This document shows positions 40,908 through 49,504 of a DNA stretch of 64,000 bases, piece by piece. The notes beneath the pieces were generated by a model. It had not been told where the DNA came from and did not search any database. It saw nothing but the letters and a program-made list of their open reading frames with translations. This DNA comes from Ewingella sp049889095 (lineage in GTDB: Bacteria > Pseudomonadota > Gammaproteobacteria > Enterobacterales > Enterobacteriaceae), in NCBI GenBank assembly GCA_049889095.1, contig JBLJFK010000001.1. One strand, given 5' to 3'. The position numbers were made by a program, and so were the translations under genes. The number at the start of each line of letters is the position of its first letter. The stretch's first letter is position 1.

Positions 40908-41306
40908 ATGCAAAATTTCGTTCTTTTTTATAAAGCAATTCGGGCCACAATGATAGCGTCATTACCCCAGTCAGTAGAGTTCGATACGCTGGCGATCATT
41001 AACCTGGCGCTTGCTCAAGGTGAACTGGGGGAAGAGGTTGTTGATTGGAGTATTGATAAAGAGGCCAATGCTGATGCGCCCAGCAGTATCTTTGTCACTG
41101 CTGCGAATTACGATTATTTTTTTATCGACGCACAAGGCGAAAAAATTGTGGAACCGGGGTTACATGCGCGGAGGCTGATTGCGGACGTTGAAGCGACACT
41201 GCACTGGATGGTGATCAACAACCACGTGTATGGTGATAAAGGCCACTATGTGGTGCTCGAAAAGTGTCTGCGCACTTTGTCGCCGGAGATTGCGCCATCA
41301 GCTTGA
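40908..41306 (+). CDS. protein of unknown function
   Basis: A 132-residue protein when started at ATG 40908, which has GAGGTGG upstream; the GTG at 40881 would add nine residues. It looks like a soluble mixed alpha/beta protein (FDTLAIINLALAQGELGEEV, then SIFVTAANYDYFFIDAQGEK, then ADVEATLHWMVINNHVYGDK). No motif recognised. It converges with the next leftward gene. Confidence 0.5.
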   Translation: MQNFVLFYKAIRATMIASLPQSVEFDTLAIINLALAQGELGEEVVDWSIDKEANADAPSSIFVTAANYDYFFIDAQGEKIVEPGLHARRLIADVEATLHWMVINNHVYGDKGHYVVLEKCLRTLSPEIAPSA

Positions 41307-41320
41307 TCTGATGACGGCGC

Positions 41321-41539
41321 TCAATTACGCAGCCGGTTGGTTTTCAACATATTAATGGCTGCGCCCAGCAGGACGCGGCGTTTTACGTCTTCGGTTTCGC
41401 TAAGCTGGTGGCTAAGGTATCTGACCAGTACCTCCGCGTTAAAGGGTTTTCCGTGGTGATGCAGTTGAATGGCGGCATCGCCAATAATGCGCGAAACTTC
41501 ATCCCATAGTGGTTGTATCTCACTTTCCGAGAATTTCAT
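41321..41539 (-). CDS. YmgB/AriR-like small regulator
   Basis: A 72-residue helical protein starting at ATG 41539 with GGGAGG upstream. The pattern (LWDEVSRIIGDAAIQLHHHG, then LVRYLSHQLSETEDVKRRVL) resembles the YmgB/AriR family, small dimeric proteins that influence biofilm and acid resistance and act as connectors in two-component signalling. The assignment is from helix pattern and size, not identity. Confidence 0.45.
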   Translation of the reverse strand: MKFSESEIQPLWDEVSRIIGDAAIQLHHHGKPFNAEVLVRYLSHQLSETEDVKRRVLLGAAINMLKTNRLRN

Positions 41540-41657
41540 CTTACCTCCCGTTGTGTGATTTGCATCCAATTTAACATCTGAAAACGGCGTGGCAAGTTTC
41601 TCGAAGCAGGGTTTTTTAGCCGATGATGAAAAGAGGGTGGCGGGTGTCAGGGTACAG

Positions 41658-41698
41658 ATAGGGCTTTCTGGTGGCTGAAGCCTGCCCGAAAGCCCTAT
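41658..41698. terminator. inverted repeat, possible terminator of the OppA-like gene
   Basis: Eleven-base perfect arms (ATAGGGCTTTC at 41658-41668 and GAAAGCCCTAT at 41688-41698) just past the end of the leftward binding-protein gene. A strong stem but no long T tract. Confidence 0.5.
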
Positions 41699-41732
41699 GA
41701 AACTAAGCGTTACTTGTTATTTAATCACGTCT

Positions 41733-43373
41733 TTAATGTTTAATTACGTATAAATCTTTGGCGTAGATATACCCCAGCGGGCTTTGATTGTCATAACCCC
41801 CCACATAAGGTTTGACCAGTTTTGCACTCACATACTGGTACAGCGGAATGACCGGCACCTGAGCGCTCAGGACATTTTCAGCCTCTTGATAATATTGACC
41901 TACTTGCGCTTTATCGGGTGCATTTAAGGCATTATCCAGTGCTTTGTCATAAGCGGGTTCGCTAAATTTCGATGAGTTCTCGCTGTCACCCGTACGAAGC
42001 GTGTTGAGGAAGGTTGACGGCTCGTTATAATCGGCAATCCATGCATAGCGCACGGCGTCATAGTTCCCCTGACGTTTCGTATCCAACATGGTTTTCCATT
42101 CCTGGTTCTGCAATGTGGCGTCAACGCCCAGATTTTTCTTCCACATGGATGTTGCCGCGATAGCGATACGCTGATGTGATTCCGACGTGTTATAGAGCAA
42201 ATTAAATTTCAGCGGGTGAGAAGGGCCATAGCCTGCTTCACTGAGCAACTTTTTCGCTTCAGCGATGCGTTGTTCTTGGGTCATCTCTTGATATTTATTT
42301 TTCTTAAAAGTAAAACCACCGGTGTCATCTGGGACGATATTCCATGCGGGTTTTTGCCCCTGACCCAACACCTTGCCAGCAATAATATTTTTATCTAATG
42401 CGAGATTGAGTGCTAAACGGACACGTACATCGTTAAATGGCGGTCGTGACGTATTCAGGGAATAGTAATAAACCGCCAGTTTAGGGCCGACGTGAACCTG
42501 TTCGCCCAGCTGTTTCTTCAGTGATGCAAACTGTATTTCAGGAACCGTTGATGTGATGTCAATTTCACCGGCTTTGTAGCGGTTGACATCTGCAGTGCCG
42601 GAAGCAATCGGTAAGTAGGTCACTTTGTTGATGACCGTGTGTTCATTGTCCCAATAGTTGGGATTTCGGACCGCGGTGACCCGTTCGTTGACCGTCCAGC
42701 TATCAAGTTTAAAAGGCCCGCTGCTGACTAAATTACCCGGTTGAGTCCATTTATCACCATATTTAGTCATGGCGGCCTGACTGAGCGGGAAGAGTGTAGG
42801 GTGGGCCAGCATACCAAGGAAGTAAGAAATGGGTTGATCCAGAGTCACTTCAAGAGTGTGTGCATCCAGTGCTTTTACGCCCAGCGTATCTGGCTTCTTC
42901 TTGCCACTGACAATATCAGTGGCATTGAGCATATGCATACTGCCGGGGTAGGTTGCATAAGGAGAACCAATAGTCGGGTCGACTAATCGTCGCCAACTGA
43001 AGACCACATCCTGCGCCGTAATGGGAGAGCCATCAGACCATTTAAGGTCCGGGCGCAAGTGGAAGATCCATACCTTATTGTCTTTGTTTTCCCAACTTGC
43101 GGCCAGAGAAGGATGTGGGTTGCCCTGGTCATCGATGCTGATAAGACCGGTGAAAAGATCGCTTAGAATATTGAATTCGACATCGCTTGATACTTTGTGA
43201 GAGTCAAGCGAGGCTGGTTCGCTGCCGTTGTTACGCACAATTTCCTGTCTGGCCGCCAGCTCGACACCTGCTGGCACCTGAGCGGCCAATGCCGGGAGGG
43301 TGGAAAGAAAACTACCAGAAAGTAAAAGTGCCAGAGGGATTTTCTTGAAAACCGCTTTAGATCTTTGTTTCAT
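41733..43373 (-). CDS. periplasmic oligopeptide-binding protein, OppA/MppA family
   Basis: A 546-residue SBP family 5 protein with a signal peptide (KIPLALLLSGSFLSTLPALA, cleavage after ALA). Family landmarks are RNNGSEPASLDSHKVSS, SDLFTGLISIDDQGNPHPSL, LRPDLKWSDGSPITAQDVVF and RLVDPTIGSPYATY. It binds peptides in the periplasm. No permease or ATPase genes accompany it, so like MppA it probably serves an Opp system encoded elsewhere. Start is ATG 43373 after CAGGAAA; six extra codons are possible from 43391. Confidence 0.85.
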   Translation of the reverse strand: MKQRSKAVFKKIPLALLLSGSFLSTLPALAAQVPAGVELAARQEIVRNNGSEPASLDSHKVSSDVEFNILSDLFTGLISIDDQGNPHPSLAASWENKDNKVWIFHLRPDLKWSDGSPITAQDVVFSWRRLVDPTIGSPYATYPGSMHMLNATDIVSGKKKPDTLGVKALDAHTLEVTLDQPISYFLGMLAHPTLFPLSQAAMTKYGDKWTQPGNLVSSGPFKLDSWTVNERVTAVRNPNYWDNEHTVINKVTYLPIASGTADVNRYKAGEIDITSTVPEIQFASLKKQLGEQVHVGPKLAVYYYSLNTSRPPFNDVRVRLALNLALDKNIIAGKVLGQGQKPAWNIVPDDTGGFTFKKNKYQEMTQEQRIAEAKKLLSEAGYGPSHPLKFNLLYNTSESHQRIAIAATSMWKKNLGVDATLQNQEWKTMLDTKRQGNYDAVRYAWIADYNEPSTFLNTLRTGDSENSSKFSEPAYDKALDNALNAPDKAQVGQYYQEAENVLSAQVPVIPLYQYVSAKLVKPYVGGYDNQSPLGYIYAKDLYVIKH

Positions 43374-43512
43374 TATTTCCTGCCCTGTCAATATAGTTAA
43401 ATATCAATAAGTAACAGGATATTCATACCTTTGGTGATTTATTTTGGCAATGCTTTACTCACATTTATGTTATCTGAGAGTCAATAACAGCATAAAATGA
43501 GGTTTCATGGTC

Positions 43513-43704
43513 TTAGAAGTCGGCATTTTCCTGAGCAGGAGACCAATATCCTTCAATAAAATCTTCTATCGGATAACATCCTGCGTGGCGCAAACCGTCC
43601 TGGCGCATAGCCACCATACATTGCTGCTTAGTATCGAAGGCGTCGATGGCTAAATCCTCGCAGCCGCCACCGAGATAACAAATAGTTAATACCAGTGCGA
43701 ACAT
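43513..43704 (-). CDS. yebW: YebW-like protein (DUF1482)
   Basis: A 63-residue protein matching E. coli YebW along its length: MFALVLTICYLGGGCEDLAI, then CYPIEDFIEGYWSPAQENAD. Cysteines at GGCED, QQCM and GCYP are kept. The function is unknown. The ATG has GAGGGGAC upstream. Confidence 0.85.
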   Translation of the reverse strand: MFALVLTICYLGGGCEDLAIDAFDTKQQCMVAMRQDGLRHAGCYPIEDFIEGYWSPAQENADF

Positions 43705-43906
43705 CGTGTCCCCTCATCCGTCCAATAGCTTAAGCATAGAAGATTTGCCGTTATAACCACAGCGGCAGGGGGACTGTTTGAGCGATATTTGAGCATCTCG
43801 TGGCACATCAATCCATGAGCGAAGTGGAGGGGGTAAAAAATAGTGTGCTGCATGTTATTCTGACTGCCGTGAATTGATGGTGAATGGAATAGATAAAGGG
43901 GTCTGC

Positions 43907-44152
43907 ATGTCTGAATTATTAACGAAAGAACAAGAGTTTGAATCTGATCTGGTTGCGTGCCAGTTAGTGATAAAGCAAATTCTGGATGTGATCGATGTGA
44001 TTGCGCCGACCGAAGTGCGTGACAAAATGTCGCATCAGTTGAAGAGTATCGATTTTTCACATCATCCAGCTGGCACGGATCCGGTGACCAAGCGGGCTGT
44101 CGAAAAAGCTATCTCTCTTATCGATCTCAAGTTCACCAAGCATGACAGTTAA
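43907..44152 (+). CDS. small cytoplasmic protein of unknown function
   Basis: An 81-residue acidic helical protein starting at ATG 43907 after AAAGGGG; the frame upstream to 43874 is less likely. Segments are LLTKEQEFESDLVACQLVIK and DPVTKRAVEKAISLIDLKF. It is divergent from yebW and convergent with yobH across a shared hairpin. I recognise no family with confidence; small DUF2594-type proteins have a similar layout. Confidence 0.5.
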   Translation: MSELLTKEQEFESDLVACQLVIKQILDVIDVIAPTEVRDKMSHQLKSIDFSHHPAGTDPVTKRAVEKAISLIDLKFTKHDS

Positions 44153-44188
44153 AGAGTGAATTTTTGATGAGATGAAGATGAAGATGAA

Positions 44189-44217
44189 AAGGATGCCCGC
44201 GTTTGCAGGCATCCTGA
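44189..44217. terminator. bidirectional terminator between convergent small genes
   Basis: AGGATGCC and GGCATCCT form a hairpin with loop CGCGTTTGCA between the stop of the rightward small gene and the stop of yobH. Confidence 0.7.
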
Positions 44218-44220
44218 GTA

Positions 44221-44457
44221 TTATTTTTTATCAACTACTTCATCAATCTGTTTAAATATCGGGCATTTAGCAACGCCGACAATCCCGCTGTCCGTATGCA
44301 AATACTGAGAATCAACGATGCCCCGCGCAGTCAAATATTGACACTTCAGCCCTAAACCAGCGGCGTTTTCACTGCTGCCGACCGTGACACCATAGCCTGA
44401 GAACAGAAAAACAGCGTAAATAATCGCTACTACGATGATGGCTTTAATTGCATTCAT
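44221..44457 (-). CDS. yobH: YobH family small protein
   Basis: A 78-residue protein matching E. coli YobH: one hydrophobic N-terminal segment (IKAIIVVAIIYAVFLFSGYG), then SSENAAGLGLKCQYLTARG, and SGIVGVAKCP. Probably membrane-anchored or periplasmic with two cysteines; function unknown. In E. coli it also lies beside mgrB and yebO, so the order is conserved. Confidence 0.88.
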   Translation of the reverse strand: MNAIKAIIVVAIIYAVFLFSGYGVTVGSSENAAGLGLKCQYLTARGIVDSQYLHTDSGIVGVAKCPIFKQIDEVVDKK

Positions 44458-44627
44458 CAGGGATATTCCTCTTATTGTATTTCCTGAGGGCCTCAGGATG
44501 TTGAGGAGTATAGATGTAATGAATATTTCATCGCTATCACTTACACAAAAAACAGTGGAATCTTAGGTTCACGAACTACTTAGGAATTTGTGCTACCTCG
44601 AGGAACGACAACAATCTGTTATAATTT

Positions 44628-44662
44628 TGTTTAAGTTTTGTGGAGTAGCATAAGTGCATTAT
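44628..44662 (+). promoter_or_regulatory. candidate PhoP box and -10 for mgrB
   Basis: TGTTTA-N5-TGTGGA at 44628-44644 resembles the direct-repeat PhoP box, and CATTAT at 44657-44662 lies 12 bases further, the spacing seen at PhoP-activated promoters. It precedes mgrB, a known PhoP target in E. coli. The second half-site is imperfect. Confidence 0.4.
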
Positions 44663-44703
44663 TATTGACGTGTTGGATGCAGATTTTGAGCCCCAGGAAA
44701 CGC

Positions 44704-44892
44704 GTGTTAACCCACAAGAGCGATACTATTAAACTAAAAAAGAAAGTCTTTAACCTCAAGAAAATCATGATCTTTCTTGTTTTCTTGCTTGCTTGTATCG
44801 CGTCGTATCTTCTTGCGCTTAATAGCTATTGTGACCAGGGCGGAAATTTTGATTTGGGTATCTGTTCGATTACCTCTTTTATCCCCTGGTAG
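44704..44892 (+). CDS. mgrB: MgrB-like PhoQ inhibitor
   Basis: A product of about 62 residues whose C-terminus is clearly MgrB-like: one membrane helix (IMIFLVFLLACIASYLLAL), then NSYCDQGGNFDLGICSIT and SFIPW. The two periplasmic cysteines and the final IPW are those needed to bind PhoQ. MgrB inserts in the inner membrane and restrains PhoQ kinase. The start is unclear: GTG 44704 has AGGAA upstream and gives a longer, very basic N-terminus (HKSDTIKLKKKVFNLKK) than the E. coli protein of 47 residues. Confidence 0.8.
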   Translation: MLTHKSDTIKLKKKVFNLKKIMIFLVFLLACIASYLLALNSYCDQGGNFDLGICSITSFIPW

Positions 44893-45005
44893 GATTTCGC
44901 GGGAAGGTTCTGGGGCCGGAGCAGCTGTTTTTTTGCGAATGCCTTCCCTGACCGTACTGGAATGGTAAGATACTCTTTCGGAATAATTAAGCTGTAGGAT
45001 AGTCA

Positions 45006-45278
45006 ATGTTTGATGTCGCAATGGGCCAATCCAGCCTGGCCTCATTGGTGCTGTGTGTACTTTTTGTCTTGCTGTTCTTGTTGTTATGGTTTGTTGTCAA
45101 CCGGGCCAGTGTCAGGGCCAATCAGCAAATTCAACTTCTGCAGGAGATCGCTGCCCATCAGCGACAGCAAACTGATCTGTTGAAGATTTTAGCAGGACAG
45201 GCTGCAGGGAAAAAGTCAGTAGAATCCATAGATGATGATTCTGCACTCAGTCTGCGCGGGTTTATCCCCGAACGATAA
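45006..45278 (+). CDS. yebO: YebO family protein
   Basis: A 90-residue protein with one membrane segment (ASLVLCVLFVLLFLLLWFVV) followed by NRASVRANQQIQLLQEIAAH and QRQQTDLLKIL, matching E. coli YebO. Function unknown. It follows mgrB, as in E. coli, and ends at an intrinsic terminator. Confidence 0.88.
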   Translation: MFDVAMGQSSLASLVLCVLFVLLFLLLWFVVNRASVRANQQIQLLQEIAAHQRQQTDLLKILAGQAAGKKSVESIDDDSALSLRGFIPER

Positions 45279-45296
45279 TTTTGTGTTTGATCAGAG

Positions 45297-45319
45297 CCCG
45301 CCGAATGCGGGTTTTTTTT
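45297..45319 (+). terminator. intrinsic terminator after yebO
   Basis: CCCGC-CGAAT-GCGGG hairpin followed by eight T residues. Confidence 0.9.
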
Positions 45320-45399
45320 ATCAACGCTGATGTATTCATAAAAGTGACTTAATTCTGCCGTAGGCTTCATGGCAACAGTTGCACTTGATGGAATGATTC

Positions 45400-45702
45400 A
45401 TGATTAAATGGTCTGAAGAGAAAGACAGCGAAGTAAACCATAGCATTGCCCTGCTGACTGGCGAAGAACCCGATAAGTGGTATCCGTACGGCGGTGTTAA
45501 GGGCAAGGATTATTGTAACAACCCTTCCGATGCCTGGCCGATCATCTGCGCCAATAATATCAGTCTCAATGCAACCGAAATGCCTGATAACACCTTCTGG
45601 TCAGCCCAGATCATAAGTGATCAGGGACTCTGGCACGCTGACAGTCGCAGACCTCTGCGTGCAGCAATGGTTTGTTTCCTGTTAAGTAAAACTTGCGCAT
45701 AA
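45400..45702 (+). CDS. DUF2591-like protein
   Basis: A 100-residue soluble protein with the DYCNNPSDAWPIICANNISL pattern typical of the DUF2591 family, proteins found in phages and enterobacterial genomes. HSIALLTGEEPDKWYPYGG precedes it. Role unknown. Possibly a relic of phage origin in the backbone. Confidence 0.6.
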   Translation: MIKWSEEKDSEVNHSIALLTGEEPDKWYPYGGVKGKDYCNNPSDAWPIICANNISLNATEMPDNTFWSAQIISDQGLWHADSRRPLRAAMVCFLLSKTCA

Positions 45703-45835
45703 AGAAAGCCGCAGAGATACTCAATCTGCAACAAAGCTACAAAGAAGTGATTCGAATAAGCGTCGCATAAAGCGATGGGTATCAAGTGATTAATGTTTCC
45801 TCATTTTGACAGTTGTGTCTAAGGCGGAGTCCATT

Positions 45836-46072
45836 ATGAAGCGTATCATTAAAGGTGATAAAACTCTCTCCCATCTGGTGGTTGCCCATGCAGCCATTGA
45901 CAGCCATGAAAAGGCTTATGGCACGCGACGCCAAGGCTGGCCATCAACTTACCTGATCAAGTACCAAAATTCACGGGTGGCGGTAGAAGTGGTTACCCGC
46001 CGGCAATCCTATGTTGCAACCTTAATGATCGGAGCCAGAAATCTCACTAAACTTTGTGCTGAAGCGGCCTGA
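45836..46072 (+). CDS. small protein, DUF4060-like
   Basis: A 78-residue basic protein starting at ATG 45836: MKRIIKGDKTLSHLVVAHAA, then YLIKYQNSRVAVEVVTRRQS, then YVATLMIGARNLTKL. This resembles the DUF4060 family, small proteins often phage-linked. The frame upstream to 45806 is not needed. A terminator follows. Function unknown. Confidence 0.55.
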   Translation: MKRIIKGDKTLSHLVVAHAAIDSHEKAYGTRRQGWPSTYLIKYQNSRVAVEVVTRRQSYVATLMIGARNLTKLCAEAA

Positions 46073-46130
46073 GAATATCTTAGCGCTGTGGTAGCAGTAA
46101 AACGTTGCCCATTCTAATTATCATTAATAA

Positions 46131-46168
46131 AAACCGCGCTGAGTGTCCATCTTCAGCGTGGTTTTTTA
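46131..46168 (+). terminator. intrinsic terminator
   Basis: AACCGCGCTGA paired with TCAGCGTGGTT (one wobble) and six T residues, after the DUF4060-like gene. Confidence 0.85.
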
Positions 46169-46308
46169 CTTTGTCTTTCCGGACATGTTTTGCACGTTGT
46201 GAGAAGCATTGTTAGCAAACTTCGTGTAACTAAATAGGGGTGTCCTATCATCAGGGCAAGTGCTAATCACCACAATTGCGATGAGCATCTTATAAAACCG
46301 GGAGTGTT

Positions 46309-47298
46309 ATGGCCTTCAAAAATCGCTATTACGACCCTTCCCGGGCGCATCATACGCCCGAAGGATTTGCTAACCCCGAGCCCCATCATCGTGAGGAGGG
46401 CGACTTTAAACGGTGGCAACGTGAGCGCAAAGCACAGCAACTACCAAAACCACCTCAGATGGGCTATCAGCAATTTATAGCCCAATGGTGGCAAAAAGCG
46501 GATTTTAATGGCACTGAAGATCGGCTCTGGTTTTTAGGCCATGCCTGTCTGTTGCTTCGGGTTGCAGGTAAAACCGTGCTGACGGACCCTGCACTTTCTG
46601 ACCGCGCCTCACCGCTGAGTTTTTATGGTCCGAAAAGGAAAACTCCTGTTTCGGCCCATGTGACCGACTTACCTCACATTGATTACGTCGTGCTGTCCCA
46701 TAATCACTACGATCATCTGGATAAATCCACCATAAAACAGCTGCTCAAGCGATTCCCTCAATTGATTTTTATCGTTCCACTCGGTATGAAACGTTGGCTG
46801 GAACGTCAGGGAGCTTCTGATGTACAGGAGCTTGACTGGTGGCAGCAGCATAAATCCGATGATCTGACTTTTCACGCCGTTCCTGCACGTCACTGGAGTA
46901 TGCGCACACCTTGGGATCGTAATCGCTCTTTGTGGTGTGGTTGGGTGGTTACCAGTCAGACGCTGCGCTTTTATTTCTCCGGCGACAGCGGTTATAGCCG
47001 TCAGTTTAAAGAGATTGGTAACCGGTTAGGCCCCTTTGATCTTGCCGCTATTCCTATCGGGGCTTATGCACCAAGATGGTTCATGAGTGCGCAACATATG
47101 GATCCGCAACAGGCGGTAACGGTGTTTTATGAACTCAAATGCCGAAAAGCTGTGCCGATCCACTGGGGCGTTTTTGAATTAGCTGATGAATCCTTAGATG
47201 AGCCCTTGCATGAATTGGCTCTGGCAAAAGAGGGTCACAATGAAGTCGCACCTCATTTTATTCCCCTGAAAATAGGGCAAAGTATTACGGCTGCTTGA
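46309..47298 (+). CDS. metallo-beta-lactamase-fold hydrolase, NAPE-PLD-like
   Basis: A 329-residue protein of the MBL superfamily, close to the UlaG/NAPE-PLD-like branch. The zinc motif HNHYDHLD starts at residue 131, with further ligands in PARHWS, SGDSGYSRQF and the final PIHWGVF. LWFLGHACLLLRVAGKTVLT and DPALSDRASPLSFYGPKRKT are conserved in this family. No signal peptide is seen. The substrate cannot be read from the sequence. Confidence 0.85.
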   Translation: MAFKNRYYDPSRAHHTPEGFANPEPHHREEGDFKRWQRERKAQQLPKPPQMGYQQFIAQWWQKADFNGTEDRLWFLGHACLLLRVAGKTVLTDPALSDRASPLSFYGPKRKTPVSAHVTDLPHIDYVVLSHNHYDHLDKSTIKQLLKRFPQLIFIVPLGMKRWLERQGASDVQELDWWQQHKSDDLTFHAVPARHWSMRTPWDRNRSLWCGWVVTSQTLRFYFSGDSGYSRQFKEIGNRLGPFDLAAIPIGAYAPRWFMSAQHMDPQQAVTVFYELKCRKAVPIHWGVFELADESLDEPLHELALAKEGHNEVAPHFIPLKIGQSITAA

Positions 47299-48223
47299 AA
47301 TGCCGCGTGACTCCAGGAGTGAGCGCTACCTTAGGATGGTTCCTCACTCCTGCTGAAATTCTCAGGTGGTGAGTTAAACCAGTTTTTCTTTATATAACTG
47401 TCAGTTAATAAATAAAATCGTGATACCCGTCACGGTTAAATTTTATTTAATTCAGAACGATATGTTTAACTTACCATCAGGGCGGAATATAGGGGTGAAT
47501 CGTAAGCAATACTAATTTAACCTCTGGCTTATCATTATTTCATCGTGTTGTTAAAATACACCCTGGACCCTATTATAATGTTATTCAACGGGGCGTTTTT
47601 CTTCTGTTTACCCATATTATTTCCGACAATTTTTTTATTAAAGAGTGTATGACATGTTTGCACGGGTATGGTGCAACTTATTCTCTAAAAAGAAATGTAT
47701 TGCACCAACGGCAACCGCCAATGCCGTTTGACTAATGAACAACCCGTCAGCAATGTGGCTCTTGAAAACATAACACCACAGTTGGAAGATGAACAAGATG
47801 CTATCTTGCATGTTACAGTCTGCCTGCCAACAAGACTTGCTAAACAAGGGTATGCATGCGGTAAGCACTCGCAGGAAGCCACTGCATACCGCCGGTTTCT
47901 CGTACAGATTCAAACGTGCTTGTCAGTACTTTCAGTAATAATTTAAAAGATAAAAAATCCCAATGAGGCTGATTTGCAGGCTTATTCTTCTACATTAAAT
48001 CCTAAATAATCACGGCAAGAAATTATTGTTTCGAGCGATGAGCTTGCTCTGTTGTTAAGCAGAAAAAAGCATACCTATCAACCTATTTTAGCTTAACGGT
48101 TGAGTTAGCGCCGTTAGTCGTCGTAAATATGTGCGACACCTCTATCACTGATTAAAAATGGCTTGCCATCGAATTCGGATTATGTGATAACGCATCTTGG
48201 TAAAACGAGGTACGGTTCTGTAT
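47299..48223. other. long intergenic region before yobF-cspC
   Basis: More than 900 bases with no intact gene I can defend. Apart from the possible broken gene at 47654-47944 it is AT-rich. The part from about 48120 to 48223 is the leader of yobF-cspC and probably holds its promoter. Confidence 0.4.
47654..47944 (+). pseudogene. possible frameshifted small gene
   Basis: ATG 47654 opens a frame reading MFARVWCNLFSKKKCIAPTA that stops at 47729. The adjacent frame then continues as NEQPVSNVALENITPQLEDE and ILHVTVCLPTRLAKQGYACG to 47944. Joined by one shift near 47725 they give a plausible soluble protein of about 95 residues. The same stretch is open on the other strand too, so the call is weak. 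Confidence 0.3.
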
Positions 48224-48340
48224 ATGTGTGGCATTTTCAGTAAAGAAGACCTGAGTAAAAACGTTATCGTTGAATACCGCTTCTCTGCCGATTTATATCT
48301 TAGTGCCTCAAGCAGTAACGACTCTAGTTTGTCTATGTAA
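48224..48340 (+). CDS. yobF: YobF, small heat-responsive protein
   Basis: A 38-residue protein, MCGIFSKEDLSKNVIVEYRF followed by SADLYLSASSSNDSSLSM, matching E. coli YobF in its first half and in its place directly before cspC. In E. coli it is cotranscribed with cspC and accumulates on heat stress. ACGAGG lies upstream of the ATG. The spacing to cspC is 41 bases. Confidence 0.85.
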   Translation: MCGIFSKEDLSKNVIVEYRFSADLYLSASSSNDSSLSM

Positions 48341-48381
48341 AGCCTCATGGCGATTAAAACAATCCAAAGGAAATACTCAAG

Positions 48382-48591
48382 ATGGCAAAGATCAAAGGTC
48401 AAGTTAAGTGGTTCAACGAATCTAAAGGTTTTGGTTTCATTACTCCTGCTGACGGCAGCAAAGACGTGTTCGTACACTTCTCTGCAATCCAGGGTAACGG
48501 CTTCAAAACTCTGGCTGAAGGCCAGAACGTAGAGTTCGAAATTCAGGACGGCCAGAAAGGCCCTTCAGCTGTTAACGTAATGGCAATTTAA
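48382..48591 (+). CDS. cspC: cold-shock-like protein CspC
   Basis: A 69-residue protein nearly identical to E. coli CspC: GQVKWFNESKGFGFITPADG, then KDVFVHFSAIQ, with RNP1 (KGFGFI) and RNP2 (VFVHF). It binds single-stranded RNA and DNA, stabilises transcripts such as rpoS and is not cold-induced. Position behind yobF separates it from cspE. A terminator follows. Confidence 0.95.
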   Translation: MAKIKGQVKWFNESKGFGFITPADGSKDVFVHFSAIQGNGFKTLAEGQNVEFEIQDGQKGPSAVNVMAI

Positions 48592-48609
48592 GCCGCTACT
48601 GCTGTAAAG

Positions 48610-48634
48610 AAACCCGCCATGTGCGGGTTTTTTT
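48610..48634 (+). terminator. intrinsic terminator after cspC
   Basis: AAACCCGC-CATGT-GCGGGTTT hairpin running into a T tract. Confidence 0.9.
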
Positions 48635-48641
48635 GTGCCTG

Positions 48642-49358
48642 TCAGTCTGGAATGATAATGATGCCAGACTGTTGGTTGCGGCCACTGATGTTTGGGTGTG
48701 AGGGATCTTTAGCTCGCTGATGACTGTTGCGGCGAAAACTGGTGTACTTATAGCTCTCGTTGCCGGAGGCATCAGCTACGGTGCTGCAAATTGTACAACT
48801 TCCGGCATGATCTATGGAGGCAAAACCCAGCTGGCGAATTTTCGCCTGGGCAATCGCGGCAAGATTTAGATGCCGTAGGGCAGGGACCATCAACGCTGGG
48901 GGCAGGTCCAGTTCCGTCAGGAAATCGTCCACCAGTTCTTGGCTGACTTCATAGCAGCAGGGCTGAGCGGAAGGTCCGACAGAGGCAACCCAGTCAGCCG
49001 TTGATCCATCATTATTAATGCGCTCAGCCATTTTCTCAATGATACCGCTCTTCAGCCCACGCCAACCGGCATGCACCACGCCAATGTGCTTTCCGTCCCG
49101 TCTACAGAAGATAATTGGCAGGCAATCTGCGCTGAAAACGGTCAGCAAGATACCGGGTAACGCGGTGTAAAAGCCATCGGCTTCTCCGCTCTCCTGAGCC
49201 GGTTCGACAACGTCAACAATGCGCACGCCGTGTACCTGTTTCTTATTGGGGCGAGTGGCCTCAAAGGGTTGTAATATGGCAGGCAGCAGAGCACTTTTAT
49301 CGCCGAAACCGTGATAGATCCCGGGTATTTTGCTGAGTAAAGGCGATATATCAGTCAT
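48642..49358 (-). CDS. YfiH/laccase-domain (polyphenol oxidase family) protein
   Basis: A 238-residue member of the YfiH/PgeF family: KKQVHGVRIVDVVEPAQESG, TVFSADCLPIIFCRRDGKHI, GVVHAGWRGL and GPSAQPCCYEVSQELVDDF. The cysteine and histidines (SADCLP, VHAGWRG) are metal ligands. Relatives have purine nucleoside phosphorylase activity or edit peptidoglycan precursors. It is a paralogue, as yfiH itself normally sits with rluD and clpB. Confidence 0.8.
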   Translation of the reverse strand: MTDISPLLSKIPGIYHGFGDKSALLPAILQPFEATRPNKKQVHGVRIVDVVEPAQESGEADGFYTALPGILLTVFSADCLPIIFCRRDGKHIGVVHAGWRGLKSGIIEKMAERINNDGSTADWVASVGPSAQPCCYEVSQELVDDFLTELDLPPALMVPALRHLNLAAIAQAKIRQLGFASIDHAGSCTICSTVADASGNESYKYTSFRRNSHQRAKDPSHPNISGRNQQSGIIIIPD

Positions 49359-49504
49359 ATGAAATCACTTCAGAAGAGAAAACCATGAGCGCTCAGTGTA
49401 GCTGGCTTCTTCAGTCCTATACCAGCAGTTGCAACTGACAGTCGCCTTCTTTAGACTTGGCCTCATTATGCTGTTTCGCGCTCAGACACTGTTTTGGATC
49501 CTTC

